A DNA stretch of 64,000 nucleotides from assembly GCF_040096455.1 (NCBI RefSeq), contig NZ_JBBMER010000002.1, forward strand, positions 1-64,000, read 5' to 3'. Below the pieces are notes generated by a model. That model was not told where the DNA came from, did not search any database, and saw nothing but the letters and a program-made list of their open reading frames with translations. Made by a program: the position numbers and the translations under genes. Origin of the DNA: Lachnospira rogosae. Its GTDB lineage: Bacteria; Bacillota; Clostridia; Lachnospirales; Lachnospiraceae. Positions 34,820 through 44,237 of the stretch are shown here, piece after piece. Position 1 is the stretch's first letter; each line of letters starts with the position of its first letter.

Positions 34820-35851
34820 TTACTTGCTTAATTCAGCGAAGTACTTAATTGTTCTAACCATCTGGCTTGTGTATGAGTTCTCGTTATCATACCAAGAAAC
34901 TACCTGAACCTGGCATCCACCGTTTGGAAGTTCGTTAACCATTGTCTGTGTAGCATCGAATAATGAACCAAATCTCATTCCAACGATATCGCTGGATACG
35001 ATAAGTTCTTCATTGTAACCAAAGCTTTCTGTAGCAGCAGCCTTCATAGCAGCATTAACTTCATCAACAGTAACCTTCTTAGCTACAACAGCGTTAAGGA
35101 TTGTTGTAGAACCTGTAGGTGTAGGAACTCTCTGAGCAGCTCCAATAAGCTTTCCATTAAGTTCTGGGATAACAAGACCGATAGCCTTAGCAGCACCTGT
35201 TGAGTTAGGAACGATGTTGCAAGCACCAGCTCTTGATCTTCTTAAATCACCCTTTCTCTGAGGTCCATCAAGTATCATCTGGTCACCTGTGTAAGCGTGA
35301 ATTGTGCACATAATACCTGATTCGATTGTTGCACAGTCATTAAGAGCCTTAGCCATAGGAGCTAAGCAGTTAGTTGTACAAGATGCAGCTGAGATAATCT
35401 GATCATCTGCTGTAAGTGTTTCGTGGTTAACATTGTAAACGATTGTCTTTAAATCGTTACCAGCTGGAGCTGAGATAACAACCTTCTTAGCACCTGCATT
35501 GATATGAGCCTGAGCCTTAGCCTTTGATGTATAGAAACCTGAGCACTCAAGAACTACGTCAACATCAAGATCTCCCCATGGGCAGTTGTTAGCATCTGGC
35601 TCTTTGTAGATCTTAATTGTCTTACCCTTTACTGTAATTGTACCAGCTTCATCATCAGCTGTTACCTGATCTTCCTCACCGAAATCAACATATCTTCCCT
35701 GTGATGAATCATACTTTAAAAGATGAGCTAACATCTTAGGGCTTGTTAAATCGTTGATAGCAACTACTTCGTATCCTTCTGCACCGAACATCTGTCTGAA
35801 TGCAAGTCTACCGATACGTCCAAAACCATTAATCGCAACTTTTACTGACAT
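34820..35851 (-). CDS. gap: Glyceraldehyde-3-phosphate dehydrogenase, type I
   Basis: Oxidises glyceraldehyde 3-phosphate with NAD and phosphate. 343 aa from the ATG at 35851, 10 bases after AGGAGG; this gives the normal start MSVKVAINGFGRIGR. Asp34 in AINDL indicates NAD rather than NADP use. Catalytic Cys158 lies in SAASCTTNCLAP. First gene of the gap-pgk-tpiA-gpmI glycolytic cluster. Confidence 0.98.
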   Translation of the reverse strand: MSVKVAINGFGRIGRLAFRQMFGAEGYEVVAINDLTSPKMLAHLLKYDSSQGRYVDFGEEDQVTADDEAGTITVKGKTIKIYKEPDANNCPWGDLDVDVVLECSGFYTSKAKAQAHINAGAKKVVISAPAGNDLKTIVYNVNHETLTADDQIISAASCTTNCLAPMAKALNDCATIESGIMCTIHAYTGDQMILDGPQRKGDLRRSRAGACNIVPNSTGAAKAIGLVIPELNGKLIGAAQRVPTPTGSTTILNAVVAKKVTVDEVNAAMKAAATESFGYNEELIVSSDIVGMRFGSLFDATQTMVNELPNGGCQVQVVSWYDNENSYTSQMVRTIKYFAELSK

Positions 35852-35904
35852 AAAAATAAATCCTCCTAATATAAAGATTGTTAATAAAAAATCAACTACA
35901 TTGT

Positions 35905-35933
35905 ATTCTACATAAAACAATTTAAAATATCAA
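35905..35933 (-). promoter_or_regulatory. gap promoter
   Basis: Minus strand TTGATA (35928-35933), 17 bases, TAGAAT (35905-35910), about 50 bases before the start codon. Confidence 0.7.
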
Positions 35934-36047
35934 GTGTTAATTCCTATTTTTTACAAATTATTGTATATTTCGCCATTCAAATTAAACTTTTTACCATATT
36001 CCATTAATCTTATTATATCTAGTCTGTTCTGAAACTCACTAATCAGC

Positions 36048-37745
36048 TTATTTTTTCTCTTTTATCTCTGCTAACACACAGTCCGCAAGATTATTAGCGT
36101 GATCTGACATTCTCTCAAGATTAGACAAAATATCAAGGAATACAACACCATTAGATGGCTTACATAATCCAGAAGATAATCTCTCGATATGTTTATTTCT
36201 TAATTCTTCTTCTAAATCATCAACCTCGTCTTCTATACGGCATACATTATCTGCTGCAACCCTGCTGAACTTTTCCCTGGCTTTAATTGCCTCTGAGAAA
36301 CAGACAATAACCTTTTCAGATAACTTCTTGAGTTCTTCCATTCCATGCTGGGAGAATATTATTTCATTATCTATCTTGTATTTGGCAAGATCAGACATAT
36401 TCTCTGCATGGTCTGACACTCTCTCAATATCAATAATCGCATGGAATAAATCATTAATAAGTAAATGTTGTTCTTCCGTTATGGAAAGATTATTAACCTT
36501 TATGAGATATTCTGTAAGATACTTTTCATAGAGGTCAACCTTGTGTTCCGTCTCTATAACTTTATCTATCATATCCTGATCATTGTTCATAACAGCACTT
36601 ACCGAATATTTTATATTATCCAGTGACAGATTGCCCATTATGATAACTTCGCTGAGTGCCCTGTCAACCGCTACTGATGGCTGTTCTAATATTCTGCTGT
36701 CAAAATGTCTTGATAACTCTGCCGCATAACTGTCGCTTGCCTCTAATGAAGCATTTTCTTCATCTTCAGTCTTCTCTCTTATAATTATGCCTGAAAGTTT
36801 AACAAGCAGACTTCCAAATGGCATCATTATAGTTGTACATATTATGTTAAAGAACGTATGGAATATAGATATTTCCACACTTGTTATATTATGCACAGCT
36901 AACGCAGGTTTAAACATAAATAATATAAAAGCACCTGTTCCAAATATAACTGCTCCCGCAACATTAAATAAAAGATGCATACAAGCTGCTCTCTTTGCAT
37001 TCCTTGTTGTACCAGCACTTGATATAATTGCAGTTACACACGAACCTATATTCTGCCCCAACGTAATAAATACTGCCGCATTGGTAGTAACCACTCCATT
37101 AATTGCGAGTGTCTGTAATATACCTACTGATGCAGAAGAGCTTTGTAGAATTGCTGTTACTACAATACCAATTGCAATGCCCAATAATGGATTACTTCCT
37201 ACTACTTCAAACGCTTTTGAAAAAATAGGTGCATCTGTATATGGAGATATCGACTCTGACATAAAATCAAGTCCTAAGAATAAAAGTCCGATACCTACAA
37301 CTATCTCTCCTGCCATTTTCTTTTTAGGCTTCTTACTAAACAATACAAGAATTGCACCGATTCCTACAAGCAGAGGTGCATAAAATGATGGCTTTAACAC
37401 TTTGACAGCATCTCCGAGCTGTCCTAAAGATACAATCCATGCTGTTATGGTTGTACCAATGTTAGCACCCATTATAACTCCTACAGCCTGTACAAGTGTC
37501 ATAAGACCAGCATTAACAAATCCAACAACCATAACTGTTGTCGCGCCACTACTCTGAATTATGGCTGTTATAAATGCTCCAACAAGAACAGCTAATAATC
37601 TGTTCCTTGTAAGATAGCCTATGAGCTGTTTCATCTTGCTTCCCGCTGACTTTTGCATACCATCTGCCATTATGTTCATTCCATATAAGAACATACCGAT
37701 GCCGCCTGCAAACATAAACAAATTGCCAACTAACTCAATATTCAC
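36048..37745 (-). CDS. Na/Pi cotransporter family protein with PhoU-like domain
   Basis: Predicted sodium-driven phosphate transporter. 565 aa: an N-terminal membrane region of about 310 residues with two inverted Na/Pi repeats, each with a QSS motif (IIQSSGATTVMVVGF near 63 and ILQSSSASVGILQTL near 200), then a cytoplasmic PhoU-like helical domain (about 340-560) with ESVxRxSDHxxN-type helices (IERVSDHAENMSDL, LERMSDHANNLADC). GTG start with AGGAG upstream. The upstream gap has two TTTACA hexamers and a TTTACAT palindrome (37839-37858), possibly a regulator site. Confidence 0.93.
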   Translation of the reverse strand: MNIELVGNLFMFAGGIGMFLYGMNIMADGMQKSAGSKMKQLIGYLTRNRLLAVLVGAFITAIIQSSGATTVMVVGFVNAGLMTLVQAVGVIMGANIGTTITAWIVSLGQLGDAVKVLKPSFYAPLLVGIGAILVLFSKKPKKKMAGEIVVGIGLLFLGLDFMSESISPYTDAPIFSKAFEVVGSNPLLGIAIGIVVTAILQSSSASVGILQTLAINGVVTTNAAVFITLGQNIGSCVTAIISSAGTTRNAKRAACMHLLFNVAGAVIFGTGAFILFMFKPALAVHNITSVEISIFHTFFNIICTTIMMPFGSLLVKLSGIIIREKTEDEENASLEASDSYAAELSRHFDSRILEQPSVAVDRALSEVIIMGNLSLDNIKYSVSAVMNNDQDMIDKVIETEHKVDLYEKYLTEYLIKVNNLSITEEQHLLINDLFHAIIDIERVSDHAENMSDLAKYKIDNEIIFSQHGMEELKKLSEKVIVCFSEAIKAREKFSRVAADNVCRIEDEVDDLEEELRNKHIERLSSGLCKPSNGVVFLDILSNLERMSDHANNLADCVLAEIKEKK

Positions 37746-38052
37746 TTTTTTCTCCTGTCCTGCACATACTAATTATCTGTTAATAAAGATTTATCTATAC
37801 TTAATAAAAGTAAAGAAATTGTGCATTTTGTGTAAAGAATGTAAAAATACGTTTACATAATAACAATCAATTCAAATATTTTCAAGGGCTTTAGTACCAT
37901 TTTCAAACTAATAATGCTATAATCAACAATATAATAATTATAAATATGATGTGAGTATCAGAATAATCTTTACTGCTCACTTATACATCGTGATTGTTTA
38001 GCAGCCCACATAATAACAATCTAATTTTACTTATGAAATGGAGAAGACATAT

Positions 38053-38874
38053 ATGAGAACTTATCCTGAACTTTCAGACTGGCATCTTCACTCGCATTTT
38101 TCGTCTGATTCAACCGAAACTCCTGAGAATATAATCAAAAATGCCATCAATATGCAGTTAAAAAGCATATGTTTTACAGAACACAACGACTACGATTACC
38201 CTTTAGAGGACGGAAATGTTGTATTTGCCCTTGATTATGACAAATATACAGACGAACTGCTTGAATTAAAAGAGCATTATAAAAATGATATTTTTATTGG
38301 AATTGGTGTCGAACAGGGACTTCTTTCTTCTGCTAAAGATAAAATCAACAACTACGACCCTACTGGCAGACTTGATTTTATAATTGGTTCATCACATCTT
38401 GTATATGGCAACGACCCTTATTATCCTGAATTCTGGGATAATGTGTCCGTAAAAGATGCAATAAGCAGATATTATGAAGCAATAACCGACTGCATTAAAA
38501 CTTGCGATAACTTTGATGTATACGGACATCTTGATTATATTGTAAGATATGCTCCTGATCAGGATAATGATTATAACTGGAGAGATTATTATGATTATTT
38601 CGATACAATCCTAAGACTTCTTATTGACAATGGCAAAGGCATTGAAATCAATACCGCAGGACTTAAATACGGACTTAAAAATCCTAATCCCTGCCTTGAT
38701 ATAGTAAAAATGTACCACTCACTTGGCGGCGAGATTATAACAACAGGTTCTGATGCCCATAAAGCCTGCCATATTGCATATTCCTATGAAATAATCACTG
38801 ATATGCTTAAAAATACAGGATTTAACTATTATACCATATTCAAGGAAAGAAAGCCTGAATTCGTATCTATATAA
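38053..38874 (+). CDS. PHP-domain phosphoesterase, histidinol-phosphatase (HisJ) family
   Basis: 273 aa from the ATG at 38053, 9 bases after GGAG. Metal-binding motifs of the PHP family are present: DWHLHSHFSSDS near the start, FTEHNDYD, an EQGLL glutamate, FIIGSSHL, YGHLDYIVRY and TTGSDAHKACHI near the end. HisJ removes phosphate from histidinol phosphate, but no histidine genes are nearby and the family also acts on other substrates, so the exact reaction is open. Confidence 0.87.
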   Translation: MRTYPELSDWHLHSHFSSDSTETPENIIKNAINMQLKSICFTEHNDYDYPLEDGNVVFALDYDKYTDELLELKEHYKNDIFIGIGVEQGLLSSAKDKINNYDPTGRLDFIIGSSHLVYGNDPYYPEFWDNVSVKDAISRYYEAITDCIKTCDNFDVYGHLDYIVRYAPDQDNDYNWRDYYDYFDTILRLLIDNGKGIEINTAGLKYGLKNPNPCLDIVKMYHSLGGEIITTGSDAHKACHIAYSYEIITDMLKNTGFNYYTIFKERKPEFVSI

Positions 38875-38990
38875 GCACATAAGGGTTATCATCACCAGCT
38901 TTTCTGTAGACTGATTGCTCCATATATGTTTATTAATATCTGAAAAGACCAAGTATCTGCCACTGCATCTGCAGCATTAATTTACAGCAT

Positions 38991-39039
38991 ATATCAGCCC
39001 CTCAGTATGGATTTTGCTTTCATACTTGTGGGCTGATAT
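38991..39039. terminator. Bidirectional terminator between the PHP gene and a cysteine desulfurase
   Basis: ATATCAGCCC pairs with GGGCTGATAT with an inner AGTATG/CATACT stem; AT-rich tails on both sides. Lies between converging genes. Confidence 0.75.
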
Positions 39040-39109
39040 TATATTAATCTTTTGATATATTTTTCGCTTTTTGTAAAGTGCATTATTTTTTATAGTTTCA
39101 AGATTTATT

Positions 39110-40243
39110 TTAATCATTTTTAATTTTCCGTAATGCTGCAACATTTTTCTTAATACAATCAATGCAGTAATCAGCCTGATTTTGATTTAATGTATGATTA
39201 AATGTGAGTCTTATTGAAGCAAGGCTTTCTTCATCAGTCTTTCCTATAGCCTTTAATACGTGCGAAGGTCCGCCGTGATTGCCGTGACACGCCGAACCAG
39301 AGGATACGCATATGCCCTGTTTATCCAAAAGAAGCACAAGTTCACCTGCACTTATACCTTTAAAACAGATATTAATATTTCCTGATACCCTGCCTGTCAT
39401 ATTGCCATTAATGCTTGTATACGGGATTTCATTAACTATCCGCTCTGCCATATATCTTTGTATATTCCACTCTTTTTCCATTCTGTAATGCAGTGTATTA
39501 ACAGCAATATCCGCAGCTGTTGCAAGTCCGATTATTCCAGCAACATTTTCTGTACCGGAACGCATATTTTTCTCCTGTCCGCCTCCATATATTAACGGCT
39601 CAAGCTCCCTGTCTGTATACAAAAATCCAACACCTTTAGGTCCGCATATTTTATGTGCACTCACGCTGAGCATAGATACTCCAAGCTTATGAACATCAAT
39701 ATCAATATGTCCAAATGCCGCAACCGCATCTGTATGAACAGGAATACCGTATTCTGATGCCACCGCACTAACCTGCATTAATGGCTGTATTGTTCCTATC
39801 TCATTATTAACAAGCATAACCGATATAAGCAAAGTATCATCTTTTATCTTTCTTCTTAAATCCTCAATATCAATTATGCCATCCGATGTGCATCTTAAAT
39901 ATTCTATATTATACCCACGTTTCTCTAAATCCCTGCATTTATTTAATATTGCAGGGTGTTCAATTCCACTTACTATAATAGTTCCACTGTGCTTTCCTGC
40001 AACCGCTGCCTCTAATGCCCAGTTATCGCTCTCAGTTCCGCCAGATGTAAAATATATATTATCAGCCTCTGTGCCTATCAGTCCGGCTATATTTGCCCTC
40101 GCTTCTTCAACTGCCCTTTTATTATTTCTTCCACATTCATATATTGACGATGGATTTCCATAATCATTTATCATATACTGCCACATAGCCTTACACACCG
40201 GCAAACTCATAGGCGTTGTCGCCGCATTATCAAGATATAACAT
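39110..40243 (-). CDS. Cysteine desulfurase (NifS/IscS family), second copy
   Basis: 377 aa from the ATG at 40243, 5 bases after GGAGG. Contains YLDNAATTP, His96 (IEHPAIL), PLP Lys198 in SAHKICGPKG and persulfide Cys319 in SSGSACHGN. It differs enough from the copy at 5642-6799 to be a paralogue with a separate role. No iscU, sufU, thiI or mnmA is adjacent, so the sulfur acceptor is unknown. Divergent from the flippase gene. Confidence 0.92.
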   Translation of the reverse strand: MLYLDNAATTPMSLPVCKAMWQYMINDYGNPSSIYECGRNNKRAVEEARANIAGLIGTEADNIYFTSGGTESDNWALEAAVAGKHSGTIIVSGIEHPAILNKCRDLEKRGYNIEYLRCTSDGIIDIEDLRRKIKDDTLLISVMLVNNEIGTIQPLMQVSAVASEYGIPVHTDAVAAFGHIDIDVHKLGVSMLSVSAHKICGPKGVGFLYTDRELEPLIYGGGQEKNMRSGTENVAGIIGLATAADIAVNTLHYRMEKEWNIQRYMAERIVNEIPYTSINGNMTGRVSGNINICFKGISAGELVLLLDKQGICVSSGSACHGNHGGPSHVLKAIGKTDEESLASIRLTFNHTLNQNQADYCIDCIKKNVAALRKIKND

Positions 40244-40375
40244 ATGCCTCCTCCCAGCTTTTCCCTCTTTCCATACAGTCAATATTTAAGTTCACAATCC
40301 ACTGTATTACTTATTAATATTATATTCAAAAGCTGCATACTATGTTAATAAAGACAACGGAGCCTTTTCTTAATT

Positions 40376-41932
40376 ATGAGCAGCAAATCAGGCAGACAAC
40401 TACTATATACTCCTGTAATCAAAGGAACTATCATCCTTACAATCGCTGGACTTCTATGCCGCATCCTTGGATTTTATTACCGCATTTTTCTTAATTCACA
40501 CATTGGCTCATACGGAATGGGAATGCTGCAATTAGTTCTTCCCTTATGTGGAATTGCATTTTCTGTATGTATGTGTGGCTTTAATTCTGCAATTTCCAAA
40601 TACACAGCACAGACACACGGAAATATCAATGTACTCCTTGGTGGTCTTTTAATGAGTTTTCCGTTATCCTGTATATTTTCTGCGGTATGTGCCACATTTT
40701 CATATGAAATAGCCGATAAACTTATGTTTAACGCCGATTGTGCTCCACTTATCCAGATAATCGCAATTGGTATTCCCTTATCCACAATACACAGCTGTAT
40801 ATGCGGTTATTATTACGGCTGTAAAAAGACATTTATTCCCGCAATATCACAGATAATCGAGCAATTAATACGAATATTCAGTGTGATAATCTATTATCAC
40901 CTGATTTCTGGAAATCTGGAAACTTTAACTGTAACTGATGCTTTATATGGTAATATCGCAGGTGAAGTCTGTGCAGATATATTCTGCATTGGATGTGTCT
41001 ATGTAAACAACAAACAAAATAATAAGAATAATAAGAATAATAAAATTATTAGAAATAACAATAGCTGTTCAGCATGCAAAACCTCTTACATCAGAGTTAT
41101 TGCACTATATGCTCTCCCGCTCAACTTAAACAGCCTCCTTTTGCACCTGTTTGAAAGTGCTGAGGCAATATTAATCCCAGCCCAGCTTATTATATATGGC
41201 TTGTCAAAAGAAAATGCTGTCAGCACTTATGGAATTATATCTGGAATGACACTTCCACTGCTCCTCTTTCCGTCTGCCATAACCAACTCAATGTCTGTTA
41301 TGCTTCTTCCTAAAGTGTCAGAAGACAACTCTGTACAACGTAGTTCCAGTGTAATCACAACTCTTCACCAGTCCGTGAATATATGTATGCACCTTGGTAT
41401 AATGAGCTGTGTGCTATTTATATTATACATTGGCAGACTTGGAGCAACACTGTTTCACGAACCCAGTGTATACAATTATACCATTATGCTTGCCTGTATA
41501 TGTCCATTTCTATATGTCAAAACAAGCCTTGCAAGCATATTAAACGGTCTTAATATGACTGCAAGAACCTGTGCATACAGCATAACTGGTCTTGCTATAA
41601 GAATAGCCTCATTAATACTGCTCGTTCCCGGAATTGGCATATCCGGATATATCTACGGACTTATAATCAGCAATATATTAGTGTGTGCCCTGCATTATAT
41701 CAAGCTTTACAAAATGTATCATTTTAAGCCAGATATCATAAATAATATAATTACTCCATTAAGCTTAAGTATTATTGCAGTTACATCATCTAATATAACA
41801 CTTAGATTAATAACAAGCCTGTTATCTTGTGTAACCGCACTCACCCTTAACAGTATATTTTCTTTGTGTGCAAATATACTATTATCCTGCTTAATCTATA
41901 TAATAATCTATTCCAAGGTTGACTTTACCTGA
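40376..41932 (+). CDS. SpoVB/MurJ-type polysaccharide flippase (MOP superfamily)
   Basis: 518 aa with about 14 membrane segments. The start LYTPVIKGTIILTIAGLLCRILGFYYRIFLNSHIGSYGMGMLQLVLPL is typical of SpoVB/YtgP-type lipid-linked precursor flippases. GGAG lies 13 bases before the ATG, a rather long spacing. A short Asn/Lys-rich cytoplasmic loop (NNKQNNKNNKNNKIIRNNN) near 210 comes from an AAT/AAG repeat. Its substrate may be a cell-wall or cortex precursor; no wall genes are adjacent. Its 3' end overlaps the next, converging gene by 25 bases. Confidence 0.88.
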   Translation: MSSKSGRQLLYTPVIKGTIILTIAGLLCRILGFYYRIFLNSHIGSYGMGMLQLVLPLCGIAFSVCMCGFNSAISKYTAQTHGNINVLLGGLLMSFPLSCIFSAVCATFSYEIADKLMFNADCAPLIQIIAIGIPLSTIHSCICGYYYGCKKTFIPAISQIIEQLIRIFSVIIYYHLISGNLETLTVTDALYGNIAGEVCADIFCIGCVYVNNKQNNKNNKNNKIIRNNNSCSACKTSYIRVIALYALPLNLNSLLLHLFESAEAILIPAQLIIYGLSKENAVSTYGIISGMTLPLLLFPSAITNSMSVMLLPKVSEDNSVQRSSSVITTLHQSVNICMHLGIMSCVLFILYIGRLGATLFHEPSVYNYTIMLACICPFLYVKTSLASILNGLNMTARTCAYSITGLAIRIASLILLVPGIGISGYIYGLIISNILVCALHYIKLYKMYHFKPDIINNIITPLSLSIIAVTSSNITLRLITSLLSCVTALTLNSIFSLCANILLSCLIYIIIYSKVDFT

Positions 41933-42222
41933 TTAATTGATGGTGCATTTTCCCAGCGGTCAATGTTAGTATCATACATATCTTGTATCCACTGAATTGC
42001 ACTGCTCCTGCCTTCTTCTGAATATTCAAATTCCTTAGCTGTAATATCTTCTTCCTTCATCGCCGTTGAGGCATACGGACCCTGCCAGATTAGTACATTA
42101 AGTACATAATCTGGCTTTTCGCCTGTACGCTCAATCTTATATCTCATACCATTATGCCCACCGGTGTATATGCCACCATATTTGAAGAAATTAAAGGGCA
42201 TTATTTCTTTTTCGTTTATCAT
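41908..42222 (-). CDS. Hypothetical protein
   Basis: 104 aa, no family recognised. It is soluble and rich in Tyr, Trp and Glu (FFKYGGIYTGGHNGMRYKIER, VLNVLIWQGPYAS, WIQDMYDTNIDRWENAP). AAGGTG precedes the ATG. It follows the yefM-yoeB pair by 31 bases in the same direction and may be a third gene of that unit. The end overlaps the flippase gene on the other strand. Confidence 0.75.
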   Translation of the reverse strand: MINEKEIMPFNFFKYGGIYTGGHNGMRYKIERTGEKPDYVLNVLIWQGPYASTAMKEEDITAKEFEYSEEGRSSAIQWIQDMYDTNIDRWENAPSINQVKSTLE

Positions 42223-42252
42223 ATTGGGTCACCTTAATTCTGTTGATTATTT

Positions 42253-42549
42253 TTATCTTACTTTATCATAATGTGTCCACATTCTGATAATCTTTATCGT
42301 TCCATTATACTCAATTTCACCAGCTATAATCGGCTCATTATACACTTGATATACCAATCTATGCTGAATATTTATTCTTCTTGAATATACACCTTGTAAA
42401 TTACCAAGTAATTCCTCATATGGAGGTGGATTTTGGAATGGATTCTCTTTAATAACCTCTATTAGCTTTTTTGCTTTTTCATCAAGATGTACACTTTTCA
42501 AATTCTTAATGTCTTTTACTGCCTGTTTAGTGTAAACTATTCGGTACAT
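42253..42549 (-). CDS. yoeB: Toxin of the YoeB family
   Basis: Ribosome-dependent mRNA endonuclease of the RelE superfamily. 98 aa, slightly longer than E. coli YoeB (84), mainly through an extra loop NEPIIAGEIEYNGTI. The catalytic set is present: Glu45/46 (PPPYEELLGN), Arg64 (QHRLVY) and the C-terminal His93-Tyr94 (MWTHYD). It starts 4 bases after the yefM stop with a weak binding site (GAGTGG), consistent with translational coupling to the antitoxin. Confidence 0.93.
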   Translation of the reverse strand: MYRIVYTKQAVKDIKNLKSVHLDEKAKKLIEVIKENPFQNPPPYEELLGNLQGVYSRRINIQHRLVYQVYNEPIIAGEIEYNGTIKIIRMWTHYDKVR

Positions 42550-42553
42550 ATTT

Positions 42554-42802
42554 TTACCACTCTACATCTTCTTCGGGCACGCAATCCTCTATTGCCGTAT
42601 CCATTCCTTCTTTTATGGACTCAACCATACCTGGAATGGAATTAAGATAAATCGTCTCCTGAATTGCATTCCAATCACTTTCCGATATCAGAACCGCATT
42701 ACCTTTCTTACTTACAATTAAAGTTGGTTCACTATAGAGATTAACGTCCTCCACCAAATTATAGAGTTCCTTTCTTGCATTTGTTATATTAATTGCTGAC
42801 AT
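42554..42802 (-). CDS. yefM: Antitoxin of the YefM (Phd/YefM) family
   Basis: 82 aa. The N-terminus MSAINITNARKELYNLVEDVNLYSEPTLIVSKKGNAVLISESDWNAIQET is the DNA-binding and dimer part of YefM, and the acidic C-terminus (EDCVPEEDVEW) binds the toxin. AAGGAG precedes the ATG. Together with yoeB it forms a standard toxin-antitoxin pair, and YefM should repress the shared promoter; palindromes of the expected kind lie in a promoter about 240 bases upstream. Confidence 0.94.
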   Translation of the reverse strand: MSAINITNARKELYNLVEDVNLYSEPTLIVSKKGNAVLISESDWNAIQETIYLNSIPGMVESIKEGMDTAIEDCVPEEDVEW

Positions 42803-42895
42803 AATAAAATCTCCTTACCTTTTTCCTTTAATCAAATATACTGTTCTATTTTGTACTAAATGTAATTATTTTTTATTACTATTCTCTCATTAAAT

Positions 42896-42936
42896 CTCTC
42901 TTACACTCTATTATGTTTTTCTCTCTTACACTCTAT
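42896..42936. repeat. 16-bp direct repeat in the yefM leader
   Basis: CTCTCTTACACTCTAT occurs at 42896-42911 and again at 42921-42936. On the transcribed strand this is purine-rich (AGAGTGTAAGAGAG). It lies in the 438-base gap (42803-43240), which otherwise holds only AT-rich DNA and the promoter below. Confidence 0.8.
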
Positions 42937-43041
42937 ATGTTTCTATCTTATCTCTTATAAATTATATTATATTTTGCATCTGTTCTTCTTTAATTATATG
43001 CTAAATATTATCTTGAATGTAGAAATTTTTATGTCAAAATT

Positions 43042-43070
43042 ATTATAACGTACGTTTTTGCGTACGTCAA
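43042..43070 (-). promoter_or_regulatory. Promoter with CGTACG operator-like palindromes, probably for yefM-yoeB
   Basis: Minus strand TTGACG (43065-43070), 17 bases, TATAAT (43042-43047). The spacer is filled by an inverted repeat: ACGTACG (43048-43054) and CGTACGT (43061-43067), each itself palindromic. E. coli YefM binds palindromes with a TGTACA core in its promoter, so CGTACG pairs here are a good candidate operator. The 240-base leader to yefM is unusually long. Confidence 0.65.
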
Positions 43071-43240
43071 GTATCTATACCATCAGATATAGACCAGCCA
43101 TTATAATTGCGTAAAAAATAAGCACCTTAAGATTTTACTCTGTTGGTGCTTATAATAAAAACATAATTATTTTATTTCTCCAAATAGCAATATTGCAAGA
43201 ATAACATCACCTACTTTCCAAACAACAACAAATCCCCACC

Positions 43241-44173
43241 CTAATTCCCATACGTCTGAACCTTCTCATTAAGGTCATAAGGGGTCGTCTGATATACATA
43301 ATAATTCAGCCAGTTAGTATAAAGATTATTAGCGTGGCTTCTCCAAGATAACACTGGCTTTCTGTTGCAATCATCATCTGGATAATAGTTCACTGGAAGT
43401 TGTGGCTCAAGCCCCTTGTCTAAATCTCTCTTATATTCCTGATCAAGTGTCATCCTGTCATATTCAGGGTGACCCATAACAAATATATGCTTGCCGTCCT
43501 GTCCTATTGCAATATATATGCCCGCTTCATCTGAATCAGCAAATACCTTGAGCTGTTTGTTGTTTAATATATCTTTCCTGCACGCTTCTGTATATCTTGA
43601 ATGTGGTGCCATAAAGAAATCATCAAATCCCCTTACAAGAGGCTCTTTTCTGTTAAGAACGTGGTGCTTGTATACACCTGATAATTTCTCATCAAGAAGG
43701 ACTTTCTTAATTCCATAATGGTAGTAAAGTCCCGCCTGTGCACCCCAGCATATGTGGAGTGTTGATGTAACGTGCTCTTTTGACCACTCCATTATTGTTG
43801 TAAGCTCATCCCAGTAGTTCACTTCTTCAAATGCAAGCTTTTCAACTGGTGCTCCTGTTATTATAAGTCCATCGAAATTTCTGTCTTTTACATTAGAAAA
43901 TGTTTCATAAAATTTCTTTATATGTGATGATGATGTATTCTTTGACACGTGTGATTCTGTCTGTATAAATGTCACATCAATCTGTAATGGAGTATTAGAT
44001 AATGCTCTTAATAACTGCAATTCTGTGTCCTGCTTTATTGGCATAAGATTAAGAATTGCTATCTGCAATTCTCTGAAATCCTGTGAAAGTGCCCTGCTTT
44101 CGTCCATCACGAATATATTTTCTTCCTCTAACTCGTGCTTAGCTGGAAGATCATTCTGTATTTTAATTGGCAT
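43241..44173 (-). CDS. metA: Homoserine O-acetyltransferase (MetA family)
   Basis: Activates homoserine for methionine synthesis. 310 aa from the ATG at 44173, giving MPIKIQNDLPA. The acyl-enzyme cysteine is Cys142 (HICWGAQAG), the catalytic His is in APHSRY and Glu in GHPEYDR. Residue 111 is Glu (GAPVEKL); in this family Glu111 goes with acetyl-CoA use and Gly111 with succinyl-CoA use, so this MetA is predicted to acetylate despite the usual succinyltransferase name. It follows ligA by about 65 bases. Confidence 0.95.
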   Translation of the reverse strand: MPIKIQNDLPAKHELEEENIFVMDESRALSQDFRELQIAILNLMPIKQDTELQLLRALSNTPLQIDVTFIQTESHVSKNTSSSHIKKFYETFSNVKDRNFDGLIITGAPVEKLAFEEVNYWDELTTIMEWSKEHVTSTLHICWGAQAGLYYHYGIKKVLLDEKLSGVYKHHVLNRKEPLVRGFDDFFMAPHSRYTEACRKDILNNKQLKVFADSDEAGIYIAIGQDGKHIFVMGHPEYDRMTLDQEYKRDLDKGLEPQLPVNYYPDDDCNRKPVLSWRSHANNLYTNWLNYYVYQTTPYDLNEKVQTYGN

Positions 44174-44237
44174 ATTTACCTCGATTCCTGTGTAAATCAC
44201 ATTTTAATATAGTCAAACTTACTGTTAATGATGTATT

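Noticed and set aside
44174..44237. SAM or homoserine riboswitch before metA
   Set aside because: The gap to ligA is only about 65 bases and lacks any SAM-I or SAM-II core.
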